Assembly (NCBI GenBank): GCA_016704535.1
Contig: JADIZZ010000003.1
Coordinates: 1-64,000, forward strand
From: Betaproteobacteria bacterium
GTDB taxonomy: Bacteria > Pseudomonadota > Gammaproteobacteria > Burkholderiales > Burkholderiaceae_C
Direction of reading: 5' to 3'
Length of the DNA stretch: 64,000 nucleotides
The position numbers and the translations under genes are program-made. Under the pieces are notes generated by a model. It did not search any database, was not told the DNA's origin, and was given only the letters and a program-made list of their open reading frames with translations. Below are positions 46,145 to 55,265 of this stretch, piece by piece. Every line of letters begins with the position of its first letter. Within the stretch, counting starts at the first letter, position 1.

Positions 46145-46927
46145 GTGAGCGCCATTGACCAGGATCTGCTGCCGAGGGTGGAAGCGCTGGCGCGTGCGGC
46201 GGGCGGGCTCATCCTCGAGGTCTACGCGACGGACTTCGCTGTCCAGGACAAGGCCGACACCTCTCCCGTCACTCTGGCCGACGAGCGTGCCGAGGCGCTG
46301 ATCACGCCTGCGCTGGAACGCCTGCGGCCCGACTGGCCGGTGGTCGCCGAGGAGGCCGCCGGACGGGGCCAAGCGCCCAGGGTGGCCAGTTGCTTCTGGC
46401 TCGTCGACCCGCTGGACGGCACCCGCGAGTTCGTCGCACGCAACGGCGAGTTCACGGTGAACATCGCGATCGTGCGTCAGGGGCAGCCCGTGCTGGGCGT
46501 CGTCTACCTGCCGGTGGCCGACCGGCTCTATGCCGGCGTGGTGGGGCAAGGCGCCTGGCTGGAAGAGCGGGGCCGGCGGCAGGCCATCTCTGCGCGTGTG
46601 GCGCCCGCGGCCGGAGTCGTGGTGGCCTGCAGCCGCTCGCACGGTGACGCCGCGTCGCTGAAGGCCTGGCTGCAAGGCCAGCCGGTGACGGCCTGGGTGC
46701 CCGCGGGCTCGTCGCTGAAATTCGGCCTGCTTGCACAGCGGCAGGCAGACATCTATCCGCGTCTGGGCCGCACGATGGAATGGGACACCGCCGCCGGCCA
46801 CGCCGTGCTGGCCGCGGCCGGCGGCAGTGTCTGCGACCTGGAGGGCCGCGCCCTGCGTTATGGAAAGCCGGGCTTCGAGAATCCGTTCTTCGTGGCGCGG
46901 GGCGCGCCGGCCGGGCCGCCGGGGTAA
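46145..46927 (+). CDS. cysQ: 3'(2'),5'-bisphosphate nucleotidase CysQ
   Basis: 260 residues. Inositol-monophosphatase-fold enzyme that hydrolyses PAP (and PAPS) formed in sulfate assimilation. Metal-binding motifs are present: VAEEAAG, FWLVDPLDGTREFVARNGEF (the DPLDGT signature) and MEWDTAAGHAVLAAAGG. The GTG at 46145 gives the normal CysQ length; the frame extends upstream through non-homologous sequence. The leader contains G- and C-tracts able to pair but no clear promoter. It is 70 bases upstream of phaR. Confidence 0.92.
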   Translation: MSAIDQDLLPRVEALARAAGGLILEVYATDFAVQDKADTSPVTLADERAEALITPALERLRPDWPVVAEEAAGRGQAPRVASCFWLVDPLDGTREFVARNGEFTVNIAIVRQGQPVLGVVYLPVADRLYAGVVGQGAWLEERGRRQAISARVAPAAGVVVACSRSHGDAASLKAWLQGQPVTAWVPAGSSLKFGLLAQRQADIYPRLGRTMEWDTAAGHAVLAAAGGSVCDLEGRALRYGKPGFENPFFVARGAPAGPPG

Positions 46928-46997
46928 GCCCGCGCCCATGGTTGCAGGCCGGCTCCTAGAATGCGCATGATTCTGCCCTGAACGAAGGAAATCCCGC

Positions 46998-47573
46998 ATG
47001 CCGTCTCCTCGCCGTTCCCAGGCACCCGCCGCCGAACAGGGCGCGGCCACCGACGGCCCGGTCCGTACGCTCAAGAAGTACCCCAATCGCCGCCTCTACG
47101 ACACGCAGACCAGCAGCTACATCACCCTGGCCGACGTCAAGCAGATGGTTCTGGGGGGCGAGAGCTTCGAGGTGCGCGACGCCAAGACGGGCGAGGATCT
47201 CACGCGCAGCATCCTGCTGCAGATCATCCTGGAAGAGGAATCGGGCGGCGTGCCGATGTTCACCACGCAGGCACTGGCGCAGATCATCCGTTTCTACGGC
47301 CACGCCATGCAGGGCGTGATGGGCACGATGATCGAGAAGAACCTGCAGGCCTTTACCGAACTGCAGGCGCAGTTCCTGAACCAGAGCAAGGGCCTGTACG
47401 ACCCGAAGCACCTGAGTCCCGAGGTCTGGACGCAGTTCATGACCGGCCAGGCGCCGGCGCTGCAGGACATCATGGGCAGCTATGTCGAGCAGAGCCGCTC
47501 GATCTTCGAGCAGATGCAGAAGGCGGGTTCGATCTTTCCCGGCCTGGCCGGTTTTCCTGTACCGAAGAAGTAG
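46998..47573 (+). CDS. phaR: Polyhydroxyalkanoate synthesis regulator PhaR
   Basis: 191 residues. DNA- and PHB-granule-binding repressor that controls phasin expression. The N-terminal DNA-binding domain has VRTLKKYPNRRLYDTQTSSY and TLADVKQMVLGGESFEVRDA; the PHB accumulation region follows (TRSILLQIILEEESGG, QIIRFYGHAMQGVM). A Gln/Phe-rich C-terminus ends in PVPKK. Start supported by an AAGGAA Shine-Dalgarno sequence. With bdhA it indicates that the organism makes and uses PHB, although phaC, phaA and phaB are not in this window. Confidence 0.96.
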   Translation: MPSPRRSQAPAAEQGAATDGPVRTLKKYPNRRLYDTQTSSYITLADVKQMVLGGESFEVRDAKTGEDLTRSILLQIILEEESGGVPMFTTQALAQIIRFYGHAMQGVMGTMIEKNLQAFTELQAQFLNQSKGLYDPKHLSPEVWTQFMTGQAPALQDIMGSYVEQSRSIFEQMQKAGSIFPGLAGFPVPKK

Positions 47574-47624
47574 CCCACCCCAGGCGGGTCGAGCCTGGCG
47601 CGTGCGATGCTGGAAAATCGCGCA

Positions 47625-49055
47625 ATGAACGCGCATATCCCCATCGCCCCTTCCGCACCGCAACGGGCACCCACCGTCGGCTTCGTCTCGCTGGGCTGCC
47701 CCAAGGCCTTGACCGACTCCGAGCTCATCCTGACGCAATTGCGGGCCGAGGGCTACGAGACCAGCAAGACCTACGCAGGTGCCGACCTCGTCATCGTCAA
47801 CACCTGCGGCTTCATCGACGACGCGGTGAAGGAGAGCCTCGACACCATAGGCGAGGCGCTGGCCGCCAACGGCAAGGTCATCGTCACCGGTTGCCTGGGC
47901 GCCAAGGCCGGCGACGACGGCGGCAACCTGGTGCGTGCGGTGCACCCCAAGGTGCTGGCGGTGACCGGCCCGCACGCCACGCAGGAGGTGATGGACGCCG
48001 TGCACCTGCACGTGCCCAAGCCGCACGATCCCTTCGTGGATCTCGTGCCCGACCCTCGCCGTGAAGCGCGCGACGAGTTCCGCGGCATCGCCGGCATCAA
48101 GCTCACGCCGCGCCACTACGCCTACCTCAAGATCAGCGAGGGCTGCAACCACCGCTGCACCTTCTGCATCATCCCCAGCATGCGCGGCGATCTGGTGTCG
48201 CGACCCATCGGCGACGTGCTGGGCGAGGCGAGGGCGCTGTTCGAGAGCGGCGTAAAGGAGCTGCTGGTGGTCAGCCAGGACACCAGTGCCTACGGCGTCG
48301 ACGTGAAGTACCGCACCGGCTTCTTCGACGGCCAGCCCGTGAAGACGCGGCTGCTGGAGTTGTGCGCGCGGCTCGGTGAGCTTGCCGACCCCTTCGGCGC
48401 CTGGGTGCGTCTGCATTACGTCTACCCCTATCCCAGCGTGGACGAGGTGCTGCCGCTGATGGCCGTGGGCCGCGTGCTCCCCTATCTGGACGTGCCCTTC
48501 CAGCACGCCCACCCCGACGTGCTCAAGCGCATGAAGCGCCCGGCCAGCGGCGAGCGCAACCTGGAGCGCCTGCAGCGCTGGCGCGAACTGTGCCCGGAGA
48601 TCGTCGTGCGCAGCACCTTCATCGCCGGCTTCCCGGGCGAGACGGAGGCCGAGTTCGAGACCCTGCTCGACTTCGTGCGCGAGGCCGGCATCGACCGCGC
48701 CGGCTGCTTCGCCTATTCACCCGTGAAGGGCGCGGCGGCCAACGAACTGCCCGGCATGCTGCCGCAGGAACTGCGAGAGGAACGCCGCGCGCGCTTCATG
48801 GCCGTGGCCGAGCAGGTCTCGGCTCAGCGGCTGCAGCGCCGCGTCGGCGCGACGATGCAGGTGCTGGTCGACCACGCGCCCGCGCTCGGCCGCAAGGGCG
48901 GGCTCGGCCGCAGCTACGCCGACGCGCCCGAGATCGACGGCGTAGTGCGCCTGCTGCCGCCCGAGAAGGCCAGCAAGACGCTGAAGGTGGGCGAGTTCAC
49001 GCGTGCCCGCATTGTCGCCGCCGAGGGCCACGATCTCGTCGGCCTGCCCATCTGA
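47625..49055 (+). CDS. rimO: Ribosomal protein S12 methylthiotransferase RimO
   Basis: 476 residues. Radical-SAM enzyme that methylthiolates Asp89 of ribosomal protein S12. The N-terminal MTTase domain holds three cluster cysteines (VSLGCPKALTDSE, VNTCGFIDDA, VTGCLGAK). The radical-SAM motif CNHRCTFC follows near residue 170, and there is a C-terminal TRAM domain (about 400-476). ATG 47625 was taken over the ATG six codons upstream because it fits the family start. It lies between phaR and metC on the same strand. Confidence 0.96.
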   Translation: MNAHIPIAPSAPQRAPTVGFVSLGCPKALTDSELILTQLRAEGYETSKTYAGADLVIVNTCGFIDDAVKESLDTIGEALAANGKVIVTGCLGAKAGDDGGNLVRAVHPKVLAVTGPHATQEVMDAVHLHVPKPHDPFVDLVPDPRREARDEFRGIAGIKLTPRHYAYLKISEGCNHRCTFCIIPSMRGDLVSRPIGDVLGEARALFESGVKELLVVSQDTSAYGVDVKYRTGFFDGQPVKTRLLELCARLGELADPFGAWVRLHYVYPYPSVDEVLPLMAVGRVLPYLDVPFQHAHPDVLKRMKRPASGERNLERLQRWRELCPEIVVRSTFIAGFPGETEAEFETLLDFVREAGIDRAGCFAYSPVKGAAANELPGMLPQELREERRARFMAVAEQVSAQRLQRRVGATMQVLVDHAPALGRKGGLGRSYADAPEIDGVVRLLPPEKASKTLKVGEFTRARIVAAEGHDLVGLPI

Positions 49056-49072
49056 ACCCGCTGCTTGCCACC

Positions 49073-50254
49073 ATGCCACGCGACATCGCCACCGAACTCA
49101 TCCATCACGCCTACCAGCCGCCCGCGGGCTTCGAGGCGCCGCAGCCCGCGGTGCACAAGGCGTCGACCGTCATCTTCAATGACGTGGCGGCTCTGCGCGC
49201 ACGCGACTGGCGCGAGAAGACGGGCTACACCTACGGTCTGCACGGCACGCCCACCACCTTCCTGCTCGAGGAGCGCATTGCGGCGCTGGAAGGCGGCCGG
49301 TACTGTGCCCTGGCGCCCAGCGGTCTGGCCGCCGTGGCGCTGGTTGACCAGGCGTTGCTGTCGCAAGGCGACGAGGTGCTGCTGCCCGACAACGTCTACG
49401 GTCCCAGCCTCGCGCTGGCGCGTGGCGAACTGGCGCGCTGGGGCATCGCGCACCGGCTCTACGACCCGATGGACGTGGCTGGCTTGGCCGCAATGATCGG
49501 CCCGGCCACGCGCCTGGTGTGGCTCGAAGCACCGGGCTCGGTGACGATGGAGTTCCCCGACCTGGCGGGCCTGGCGGCGGCCGCGCGCGCGCGAGGCGTT
49601 GCCACGGCGCTGGATAACACCTGGGGTTCCGGCATCGCCTTCCGCGCCTTCGACAGCGGCGTTGACATCGTGATGCAGGCGCTGACGAAGTTCCCGAGCG
49701 GGGGCGGCGACGTGCTGATGGGCAGCGTCGTGACGCGCGACGCTGCGCTTCACGAACGCATCAAGCTCACCCACATGCGCCTGGGACTGGGCGTGGCCGG
49801 CAACGACGCCGAACTGGTGCTGCGCTCGCTGGCCACCCTGCCGCTGCGCTACGCGGCACAGGACAGGGTCGGACGTTCGCTGGCGCAGTGGCTTTCCACG
49901 CGGCCCGAGGTGGCGCAGGTGCTGCATCCGGCGCTGGAAGGCGCCCCGGGCCACGTCCACTGGCGAGCCACCTGCACCGCGGCGGCCGGGCTGTTCTCGG
50001 TGATGCTGGACGCGCGCTACAGCCGTGCACAGGTCGACGTCTTCGTCGACGCGTTGCAACTCTTCCGCATCGGCTATTCCTGGGCCGGGCCGGTGAGCCT
50101 GGTCGTGCCCTACGACCTGGGCGAGATGCGCAGCGTCAGCGCCCGCGAGCGTGACCACCTGCGCGGTCATCTGGTGCGCTTCTCGATCGGCTTCGAGGCC
50201 GTGGCCGATCTGCAGGCCGACTTGTCGCAGGCGTTTCAGCGCGCCTTTGGTTGA
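49073..50254 (+). CDS. metC: Cystathionine beta-lyase
   Basis: 393 residues. PLP enzyme of the Cys/Met metabolism family that converts cystathionine to homocysteine. It has YTYGLHGTPTTFLLEERIAALEGG (read as two adjoining segments), the cofactor Asp in ALDNTWGSGIAF, and the Schiff-base Lys in QALTKFPSGGGDVLMGS. The C-terminal SWAGPVSLVVPYD is typical of MetC in Burkholderiales. The ATG at 49073 follows rimO by 17 bases. It may alternatively act as a related gamma-family lyase, but the length and SWAG motif favour MetC. Confidence 0.92.
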   Translation: MPRDIATELIHHAYQPPAGFEAPQPAVHKASTVIFNDVAALRARDWREKTGYTYGLHGTPTTFLLEERIAALEGGRYCALAPSGLAAVALVDQALLSQGDEVLLPDNVYGPSLALARGELARWGIAHRLYDPMDVAGLAAMIGPATRLVWLEAPGSVTMEFPDLAGLAAAARARGVATALDNTWGSGIAFRAFDSGVDIVMQALTKFPSGGGDVLMGSVVTRDAALHERIKLTHMRLGLGVAGNDAELVLRSLATLPLRYAAQDRVGRSLAQWLSTRPEVAQVLHPALEGAPGHVHWRATCTAAAGLFSVMLDARYSRAQVDVFVDALQLFRIGYSWAGPVSLVVPYDLGEMRSVSARERDHLRGHLVRFSIGFEAVADLQADLSQAFQRAFG

Positions 50255-50294
50255 CCGTGGCTGCTGCGGGGCAATCGCCTCGCAGGGCGGTCAA

Positions 50295-51437
50295 TCAGCC
50301 ACCGATGTAATGCATCTCGACCCGTCGCCTGCCGTCGTCGGAGCTGGCCAGCTGCGCACCGCGCAACTGCGAGTAACGGTCATCACGCTCGGACCAGATG
50401 AGCCCAATGGCTGCGGCGATCTGCGCGTCGGTCCATGGGGCACCATCGGGTTGGTGGCCGCGCAACAGCTCGCGCAGGTCGTGACCACGGCTGGCGAAGA
50501 GGCACAGGAAGAGCTTGCCTTCGGTCGACAGGCGGGCACGGTTGCAGTCGCCGCAGAAGGCCTGCGTCACGCTGCTGATGACGCCGATCTCGCCGCCGCC
50601 GTCGGCGTAGCGCCAGCGCTGCGCGGTCTCACCCGGCGCGCTGGCCTCCAACGGCTGCAACGGGAAGGCCGCCGACAGGCGTTCGACCACTTGCGCCGAG
50701 GGTAGCACCTCGTCCATGCACCACCCGTTCGTGGCACCGACGTCCATGTACTCGATGAAACGCAGCACCACGCCCGGGCCGTAGTGTCCGCGCACGTGGC
50801 GAGCCAGCGGCACGATCTCGTGGTCGTTCGTGCCGCGCTTGACGACCATGTTGATCTTGATCGGCGCCAGCCCGGCCTTCAGCGCGGCGTCGATGCCGCG
50901 CAGCACGTCGGCCACCGGGAAATCGACGTCGTTCATGCGTCGGAAGATGGCGTCGTCCAGCGCGTCCAGGCTCACCGTCACGCGCTTCAGTCCGGCATCG
51001 GCCAGGGCTTGCGCCTTGCGTTCGAGCAGCGAGCCGTTGGTCGTGAGCGTGATGTCGAGGGGGTCGCCCTGAGGAGTGCGCAGTGCGGCCAGCTGGGCGA
51101 TCAGCCCTTCGACATGCCTGCGCAGCAGCGGCTCGCCGCCCGTCAGCCGCAGCTTGACGACGCCGTGTGCGATGAAGAGCCGCGCCACGCGCGTGATCTC
51201 TTCGAAGCTCAGCAGGCTGCTGTGCGGCAGGAACTTGTAGTCCTTGTCGAACACGTCCTTGGGCATGCAGTAACTGCAGCGGAAGTTGCAGCGGTCGGTG
51301 ACCGAGATGCGCAGGTCGCGCAGTGGCCGACCCAGGCGGTCGGCCAGCAGGCCACCCGGGGCATAGCCCTGGTCGGGCACGCGTGGAACCGCTGCGGCGT
51401 AGCGCAGGTCGGCCAAGGGAATGATGTTCTCGCCCAT
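50295..51437 (-). CDS. moaA: GTP 3',8-cyclase MoaA
   Basis: 380 residues. Radical-SAM enzyme that starts molybdenum-cofactor synthesis from GTP. The N-terminal cluster motif is CNFRCSYC in SVTDRCNFRCSYCMPKD, and RLTGGEPLLRRHVE is the SAM-site motif. The C-terminal second cluster is carried by FCGDCNRARLSTEGKLFLC, and the chain ends with the catalytic GG (YIGG). It lies apart from glp and moaD at the right edge, so Moco genes are scattered in this genome. It converges with metC. Confidence 0.96.
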   Translation of the reverse strand: MGENIIPLADLRYAAAVPRVPDQGYAPGGLLADRLGRPLRDLRISVTDRCNFRCSYCMPKDVFDKDYKFLPHSSLLSFEEITRVARLFIAHGVVKLRLTGGEPLLRRHVEGLIAQLAALRTPQGDPLDITLTTNGSLLERKAQALADAGLKRVTVSLDALDDAIFRRMNDVDFPVADVLRGIDAALKAGLAPIKINMVVKRGTNDHEIVPLARHVRGHYGPGVVLRFIEYMDVGATNGWCMDEVLPSAQVVERLSAAFPLQPLEASAPGETAQRWRYADGGGEIGVISSVTQAFCGDCNRARLSTEGKLFLCLFASRGHDLRELLRGHQPDGAPWTDAQIAAAIGLIWSERDDRYSQLRGAQLASSDDGRRRVEMHYIGG

Positions 51438-51464
51438 GCCGCCATTGTGGCGGCAGGTGCCTGT

Positions 51465-52079
51465 TCAGTTGGGTGCCAGGGTCGTCGCAGGGGCGATCTC
51501 GGCCCGCCGCGCACCATTGAAGCGCTTGGACCAGTAGGCTTGGTGCATGTCCTCGATGCGCACCTCGGCACCGCTGCGCGGGGCATGGATGAACTTGCCC
51601 TCGCCGACGTAGATGCCGACGTGCGAGAAGGCGCGCCGCATGGTGTCGAAGAACACCAGGTCACCGGGCTTCAGCTCGCTCCTGGCCACACTCAGCAGCC
51701 CAGCCTGGCGCGCTTGCTCGTCGGCGCGGCGCGGCAGCACGAGGCCCAGGCTGTGCTCGAAGACGTAGCGCGTGAATCCGCTGCAGTCGAAACCCTGCTC
51801 TGCGTCGTTGCCGCCGCGTACGTAGCGCACGCCCAGGAAGTTCATCGACGCCATCACCATTTCGGTGGCGCGGTCGCGCATCTGCTGCACCAGCGGGCTG
51901 GCCTCGATCCGCGCGGCCACCTGCTGCGAACCTGCCAGAAGCCCCTTGTCCTGCAGCAGTTGCAGCACCGGGTCCGGGCCCGGCGTGGTGATCGCCGTGG
52001 CGTCGGGCTCGGCCCGCGCCGCCAGGCTCAGGCACAGCAGAACAGTCAGCAGGAAGGGGAACTTGGGGCTGAAGGTCAT
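51465..52079 (-). CDS. NlpC/P60 (C40) family peptidoglycan hydrolase
   Basis: 204 residues. Signal peptide MTFSPKFPFLLTVLLCLSLAA (first 20 residues shown in part), then a helical spacer and a C40 peptidase domain. Catalytic Cys99 is in FDCSGFTRYVF, His153 in AFSHVGIYVGEGKF and the third polar residue near His165 (FIHAPRSG). Such enzymes cut D-gamma-Glu-meso-DAP bonds in the cell wall. It lies 27 bases from moaA on the same strand and is divergent from acuI. Confidence 0.9.
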   Translation of the reverse strand: MTFSPKFPFLLTVLLCLSLAARAEPDATAITTPGPDPVLQLLQDKGLLAGSQQVAARIEASPLVQQMRDRATEMVMASMNFLGVRYVRGGNDAEQGFDCSGFTRYVFEHSLGLVLPRRADEQARQAGLLSVARSELKPGDLVFFDTMRRAFSHVGIYVGEGKFIHAPRSGAEVRIEDMHQAYWSKRFNGARRAEIAPATTLAPN

Positions 52080-52168
52080 CGGCGCCGCAGGATAGCAGTG
52101 CGGCGCTGCACGTCAACTTGACGCGGACGTGGCAGCATGGCAGGCCTCGCCAACTCCATGGATATCAA

Positions 52169-53155
52169 ATGTTCAAGGCCCTGCTGCTCGAGAAAGACGA
52201 TGCCGGCTTCCGCGCTGGCGTCACCACGCTGGACGACAGCCGCCTGCCGCCCCCAGAAGCCGGCGACGTGCTGGTGCAGCCCGCCTATTCCACACTGAAT
52301 TTCAAGGACGGCCTGGCGCTGACCAACAAGTCCCCGGTGGTGCGCAACTGGCCTATGGTGCCGGGCATCGACGGCGCCGGCACGGTGCTGGAAAGCAGCC
52401 ACCCCGCCTGGCAGCCCGGTGATCGCTTCGTGCACAACGGCTGGGGCGTGGGCGAGACCCGCTGGGGCTGCCTGGCCGAGCGCGCGCGCCTGAAGGGCGA
52501 CGGGCTCGTGAAGTTGCCGCCGGCATTCACCCCGCGGCAGGCCATGGCCATCGGCACCGCCGGTTACACCGCCATGCTCTGCGTGCTGGCGCTGGAGCGC
52601 CACGGGCTGGTGGCGGGCGCGGGCGAGGTGCTGGTTACCGGCGCTACCGGCGGCGTGGGCAGCGTGGCCATTGCGCTGCTGGCGAAGCTGGGCCACCGCG
52701 TGGTGGCAGCCAGCGGCAAGACGCAGGAAGTCGCTTACCTGCAGAGGTTGGGCGCAGTCAGTGTCATCGACCGCGCCGAGCTTGGCGCGCCAGGCAAGCC
52801 GCTGCAGAAGGAGCGCTGGGCGGGCGTCGTCGACGCGTTGGGCAGCCACACGCTGGTCAACGCGCTGGCGCAGACACGCTATGGCGGCGTCGTGGCGGCG
52901 TGCGGCCTCGCGCAGGGGATGGACCTGCCGGGCAGCGTGGCGCCCTTCATCCTCCGCGGCATCACGCTGGTTGGCATCGACAGCGTGATGGCTCCGCACG
53001 CCCTGCGCGAGCAGGCTTGGGCAAGGCTGGCTCACGACCTCGACCCTGCCCTGCTGGAGACCATGGTCGAGGAGGTGCCGCTGGAAGGCGCCGTCGCCGC
53101 CGCGCAGCGCCTGATGGCCGGTCAGGTACGCGGCCGCATCGTCGTGCGCATCTGA
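52169..53155 (+). CDS. acuI: Acrylyl-CoA reductase (AcuI/YhdH family)
   Basis: 328 residues. Medium-chain NADPH-dependent reductase without zinc ligands. It opens with MFKALLLEKDDAGFRAGV and has STLNFKDGLALTN, the nucleotide loop VTGATGGVGSVAIALLAKLGH and GVVDALGSHTLVNAL. AcuI reduces toxic acryloyl-CoA to propionyl-CoA in DMSP, acrylate and 3-hydroxypropionate metabolism. It lies directly upstream of prpE in the same direction (145-base gap), which supports a propionyl/acryloyl role rather than a generic quinone reductase. Confidence 0.88.
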   Translation: MFKALLLEKDDAGFRAGVTTLDDSRLPPPEAGDVLVQPAYSTLNFKDGLALTNKSPVVRNWPMVPGIDGAGTVLESSHPAWQPGDRFVHNGWGVGETRWGCLAERARLKGDGLVKLPPAFTPRQAMAIGTAGYTAMLCVLALERHGLVAGAGEVLVTGATGGVGSVAIALLAKLGHRVVAASGKTQEVAYLQRLGAVSVIDRAELGAPGKPLQKERWAGVVDALGSHTLVNALAQTRYGGVVAACGLAQGMDLPGSVAPFILRGITLVGIDSVMAPHALREQAWARLAHDLDPALLETMVEEVPLEGAVAAAQRLMAGQVRGRIVVRI

Positions 53156-53300
53156 TCTGCGTCTGCCAGAGAGCTCGCGGGTACGCCGCTGTCATGTCAG
53201 CCGGGTGCAAGGGCGCGGTCGAGAATGTCAGGCACCACGGGGCACCAGCCAGCCGGCGGCATCAGCCGTCCTTCCGAACCCCGGAACCAGGAGACAGCAC

Positions 53301-55226
53301 ATGGATTACGCCGACTTCCACCGCCGTTCGCTCACCGAGCGCGACGCCTTCTGGTCCGAACAGGCCCAACTCGTCGACTGGCACACGCCACCGACGCAGA
53401 TCTGTGACTACAGCAACCCACCGTTTGCCAAGTGGTTCGTCGGCGGCACCACGAACCTGTGCCACAACGCGGTCGACCGCCACCTGGCGACGCGGCCCGA
53501 CCAGGCGGCGCTGATCTTCGTCTCGACGGAAACCGGCATCGAGCGCACCTACAGCTTCCGCGAACTGCATGCCGAAGTGCAGCGCATGGCGGCCACGCTG
53601 CTGGGCCTGGGCGTGAAGCAGGGCGACCGCGTGCTGATCTACATGCCGATGATCCCCGAGGCGGCGTTTGCGATGTTGGCCTGCGCGCGCATCGGTGCCA
53701 TTCACTCGGTGGTCTTCGGTGGTTTCGCCAGCGTCAGTCTGGCCAGCCGCATCGATGATGCCGAGCCGACGGTCATCGTCAGCGCCGACGCGGGCAGCCG
53801 CGGCGGCAAGGTCGTGGCCTACAAGCCGCTGCTGGACGAGGCCATCAAGTTGGCGGTGCACAAGCCTGCCAAAGTGCTCATGGTCGACCGCGGCCTGAGC
53901 CCTTTTGATCGCGTGGAGGGCCGCGACGAGGACTACGCCACCTGGCGTGACGGCCAGGCAGACACCGTGGTGCCCTGCGCCTGGCTCGACAGCACGCACC
54001 CGAGCTACACGCTTTACACCAGCGGCACCACCGGGAAGCCGAAGGGCGTGCAGCGCGACACCGGCGGCTACGCCGTGGCGCTGGCCGCCAGCATGAAGTA
54101 CATCTACCTGGGCAATGCCGGGGAAACCTACTTCAGCACCAGCGACATCGGCTGGGTGGTGGGCCACAGCTACATCGTCTACGGCCCGCTGATCGCTGGC
54201 ATGGCCACCATCATGTACGAGGGCCTGCCCATCCGTCCCGACGCCGCCATCTGGTGGAGCCTGGTCGAGAAGTACAAGGTCACCTCGATGTTCTCGGCCC
54301 CCACCGCGGTGCGCGTGCTGAAGAAGCAGGACCCGGCGGCGCTGAAGAAGCACGACCTGAGCAGCCTGCGTGCGCTGTTCCTGGCCGGTGAGCCGCTGGA
54401 CGAGCCCACGGCGCAGTGGATTTCAGACGCGCTGGGCCGCCCCATCATCGACAACTACTGGCAGACCGAGACCGGCTGGCCCATCCTGAGCCTGTGCAAC
54501 GGTGTCGAGAAGGCAGTCAGCAAGTTCGGCAGCCCCGGCAAGGCCGTCTACGGCTACGACGTCAAGCTCATCGACGAAGGCACCGGCGAAGAGCTCAAGG
54601 GCGCCAACCAGAAGGGCGTGGTCGTCATCGAAGGGCCGCTGCCTCCAGGCTGTATGCAGACGGTGTGGCGCGACGATGAGCGTTTCGTCAAGACCTACTG
54701 GACGCGTGTGCGCGGCAAGGTGGTGGACGGCGTGCAGCAGCCCGACCGCCACCTCTACAGCACATTCGACTGGGGCGTGCGCGACGCCGACGGCTACTAC
54801 TTCATCCTCGGTCGCACCGACGACGTCATCAACGTTGCCGGCCACCGTCTGGGCACACGCGAGATTGAGGAAAGCCTGTCCAGCCATGCCTCTGTGGCCG
54901 AGGTGGCGGTGGTGGGCGTGGCTGACCAGCTCAAGGGCCAGGTCGCGATGGCCTTCGTGGTGCTGAAGGACGCCAGCCGCGCCGCCACTCCCGAAGGCGC
55001 GCTGGCGCTGGAAGGCGAGCTGATGAAGGTCGTCGACAACCAGCTCGGCGCCGTCGCGCGGCCGTCGCGCGTGCGCTTCATCAGCGCGCTGCCGAAGACC
55101 CGCTCGGGCAAGATGCTTCGCCGCGTCATCCAGGCCATCTGTGAAGGGCGCGACCCTGGCGATCTGTCGACGGTCGAGGACCCGACCGCAGTGCAGCAGA
55201 TCCGCGAGCTGTTCGCGGCACGCTGA
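53301..55226 (+). CDS. prpE: Propionate-CoA ligase PrpE
   Basis: 641 residues. AMP-forming acyl-CoA synthetase. The P-loop YTSGTTGKPKGVQRDTGGY is followed by the PrpE-type VQRDTGGYAVAL, which distinguishes it from acetyl-CoA synthetase. WQTETGWPI, YYFILGRTDDVINVAGHRLG and the acetylatable Lys in KTRSGKMLRR are also present. It activates propionate (possibly also acetate, acrylate or 3-hydroxypropionate) to the CoA ester. AGGAGACAG is the Shine-Dalgarno sequence before ATG 53301. It is paired with acuI; no prpBCD genes are nearby. Confidence 0.92.
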   Translation: MDYADFHRRSLTERDAFWSEQAQLVDWHTPPTQICDYSNPPFAKWFVGGTTNLCHNAVDRHLATRPDQAALIFVSTETGIERTYSFRELHAEVQRMAATLLGLGVKQGDRVLIYMPMIPEAAFAMLACARIGAIHSVVFGGFASVSLASRIDDAEPTVIVSADAGSRGGKVVAYKPLLDEAIKLAVHKPAKVLMVDRGLSPFDRVEGRDEDYATWRDGQADTVVPCAWLDSTHPSYTLYTSGTTGKPKGVQRDTGGYAVALAASMKYIYLGNAGETYFSTSDIGWVVGHSYIVYGPLIAGMATIMYEGLPIRPDAAIWWSLVEKYKVTSMFSAPTAVRVLKKQDPAALKKHDLSSLRALFLAGEPLDEPTAQWISDALGRPIIDNYWQTETGWPILSLCNGVEKAVSKFGSPGKAVYGYDVKLIDEGTGEELKGANQKGVVVIEGPLPPGCMQTVWRDDERFVKTYWTRVRGKVVDGVQQPDRHLYSTFDWGVRDADGYYFILGRTDDVINVAGHRLGTREIEESLSSHASVAEVAVVGVADQLKGQVAMAFVVLKDASRAATPEGALALEGELMKVVDNQLGAVARPSRVRFISALPKTRSGKMLRRVIQAICEGRDPGDLSTVEDPTAVQQIRELFAAR

Positions 55227-55265
55227 GCCGTCGTGCTGGGCACGGGGGGCCGAGCGCGCCGCGTG

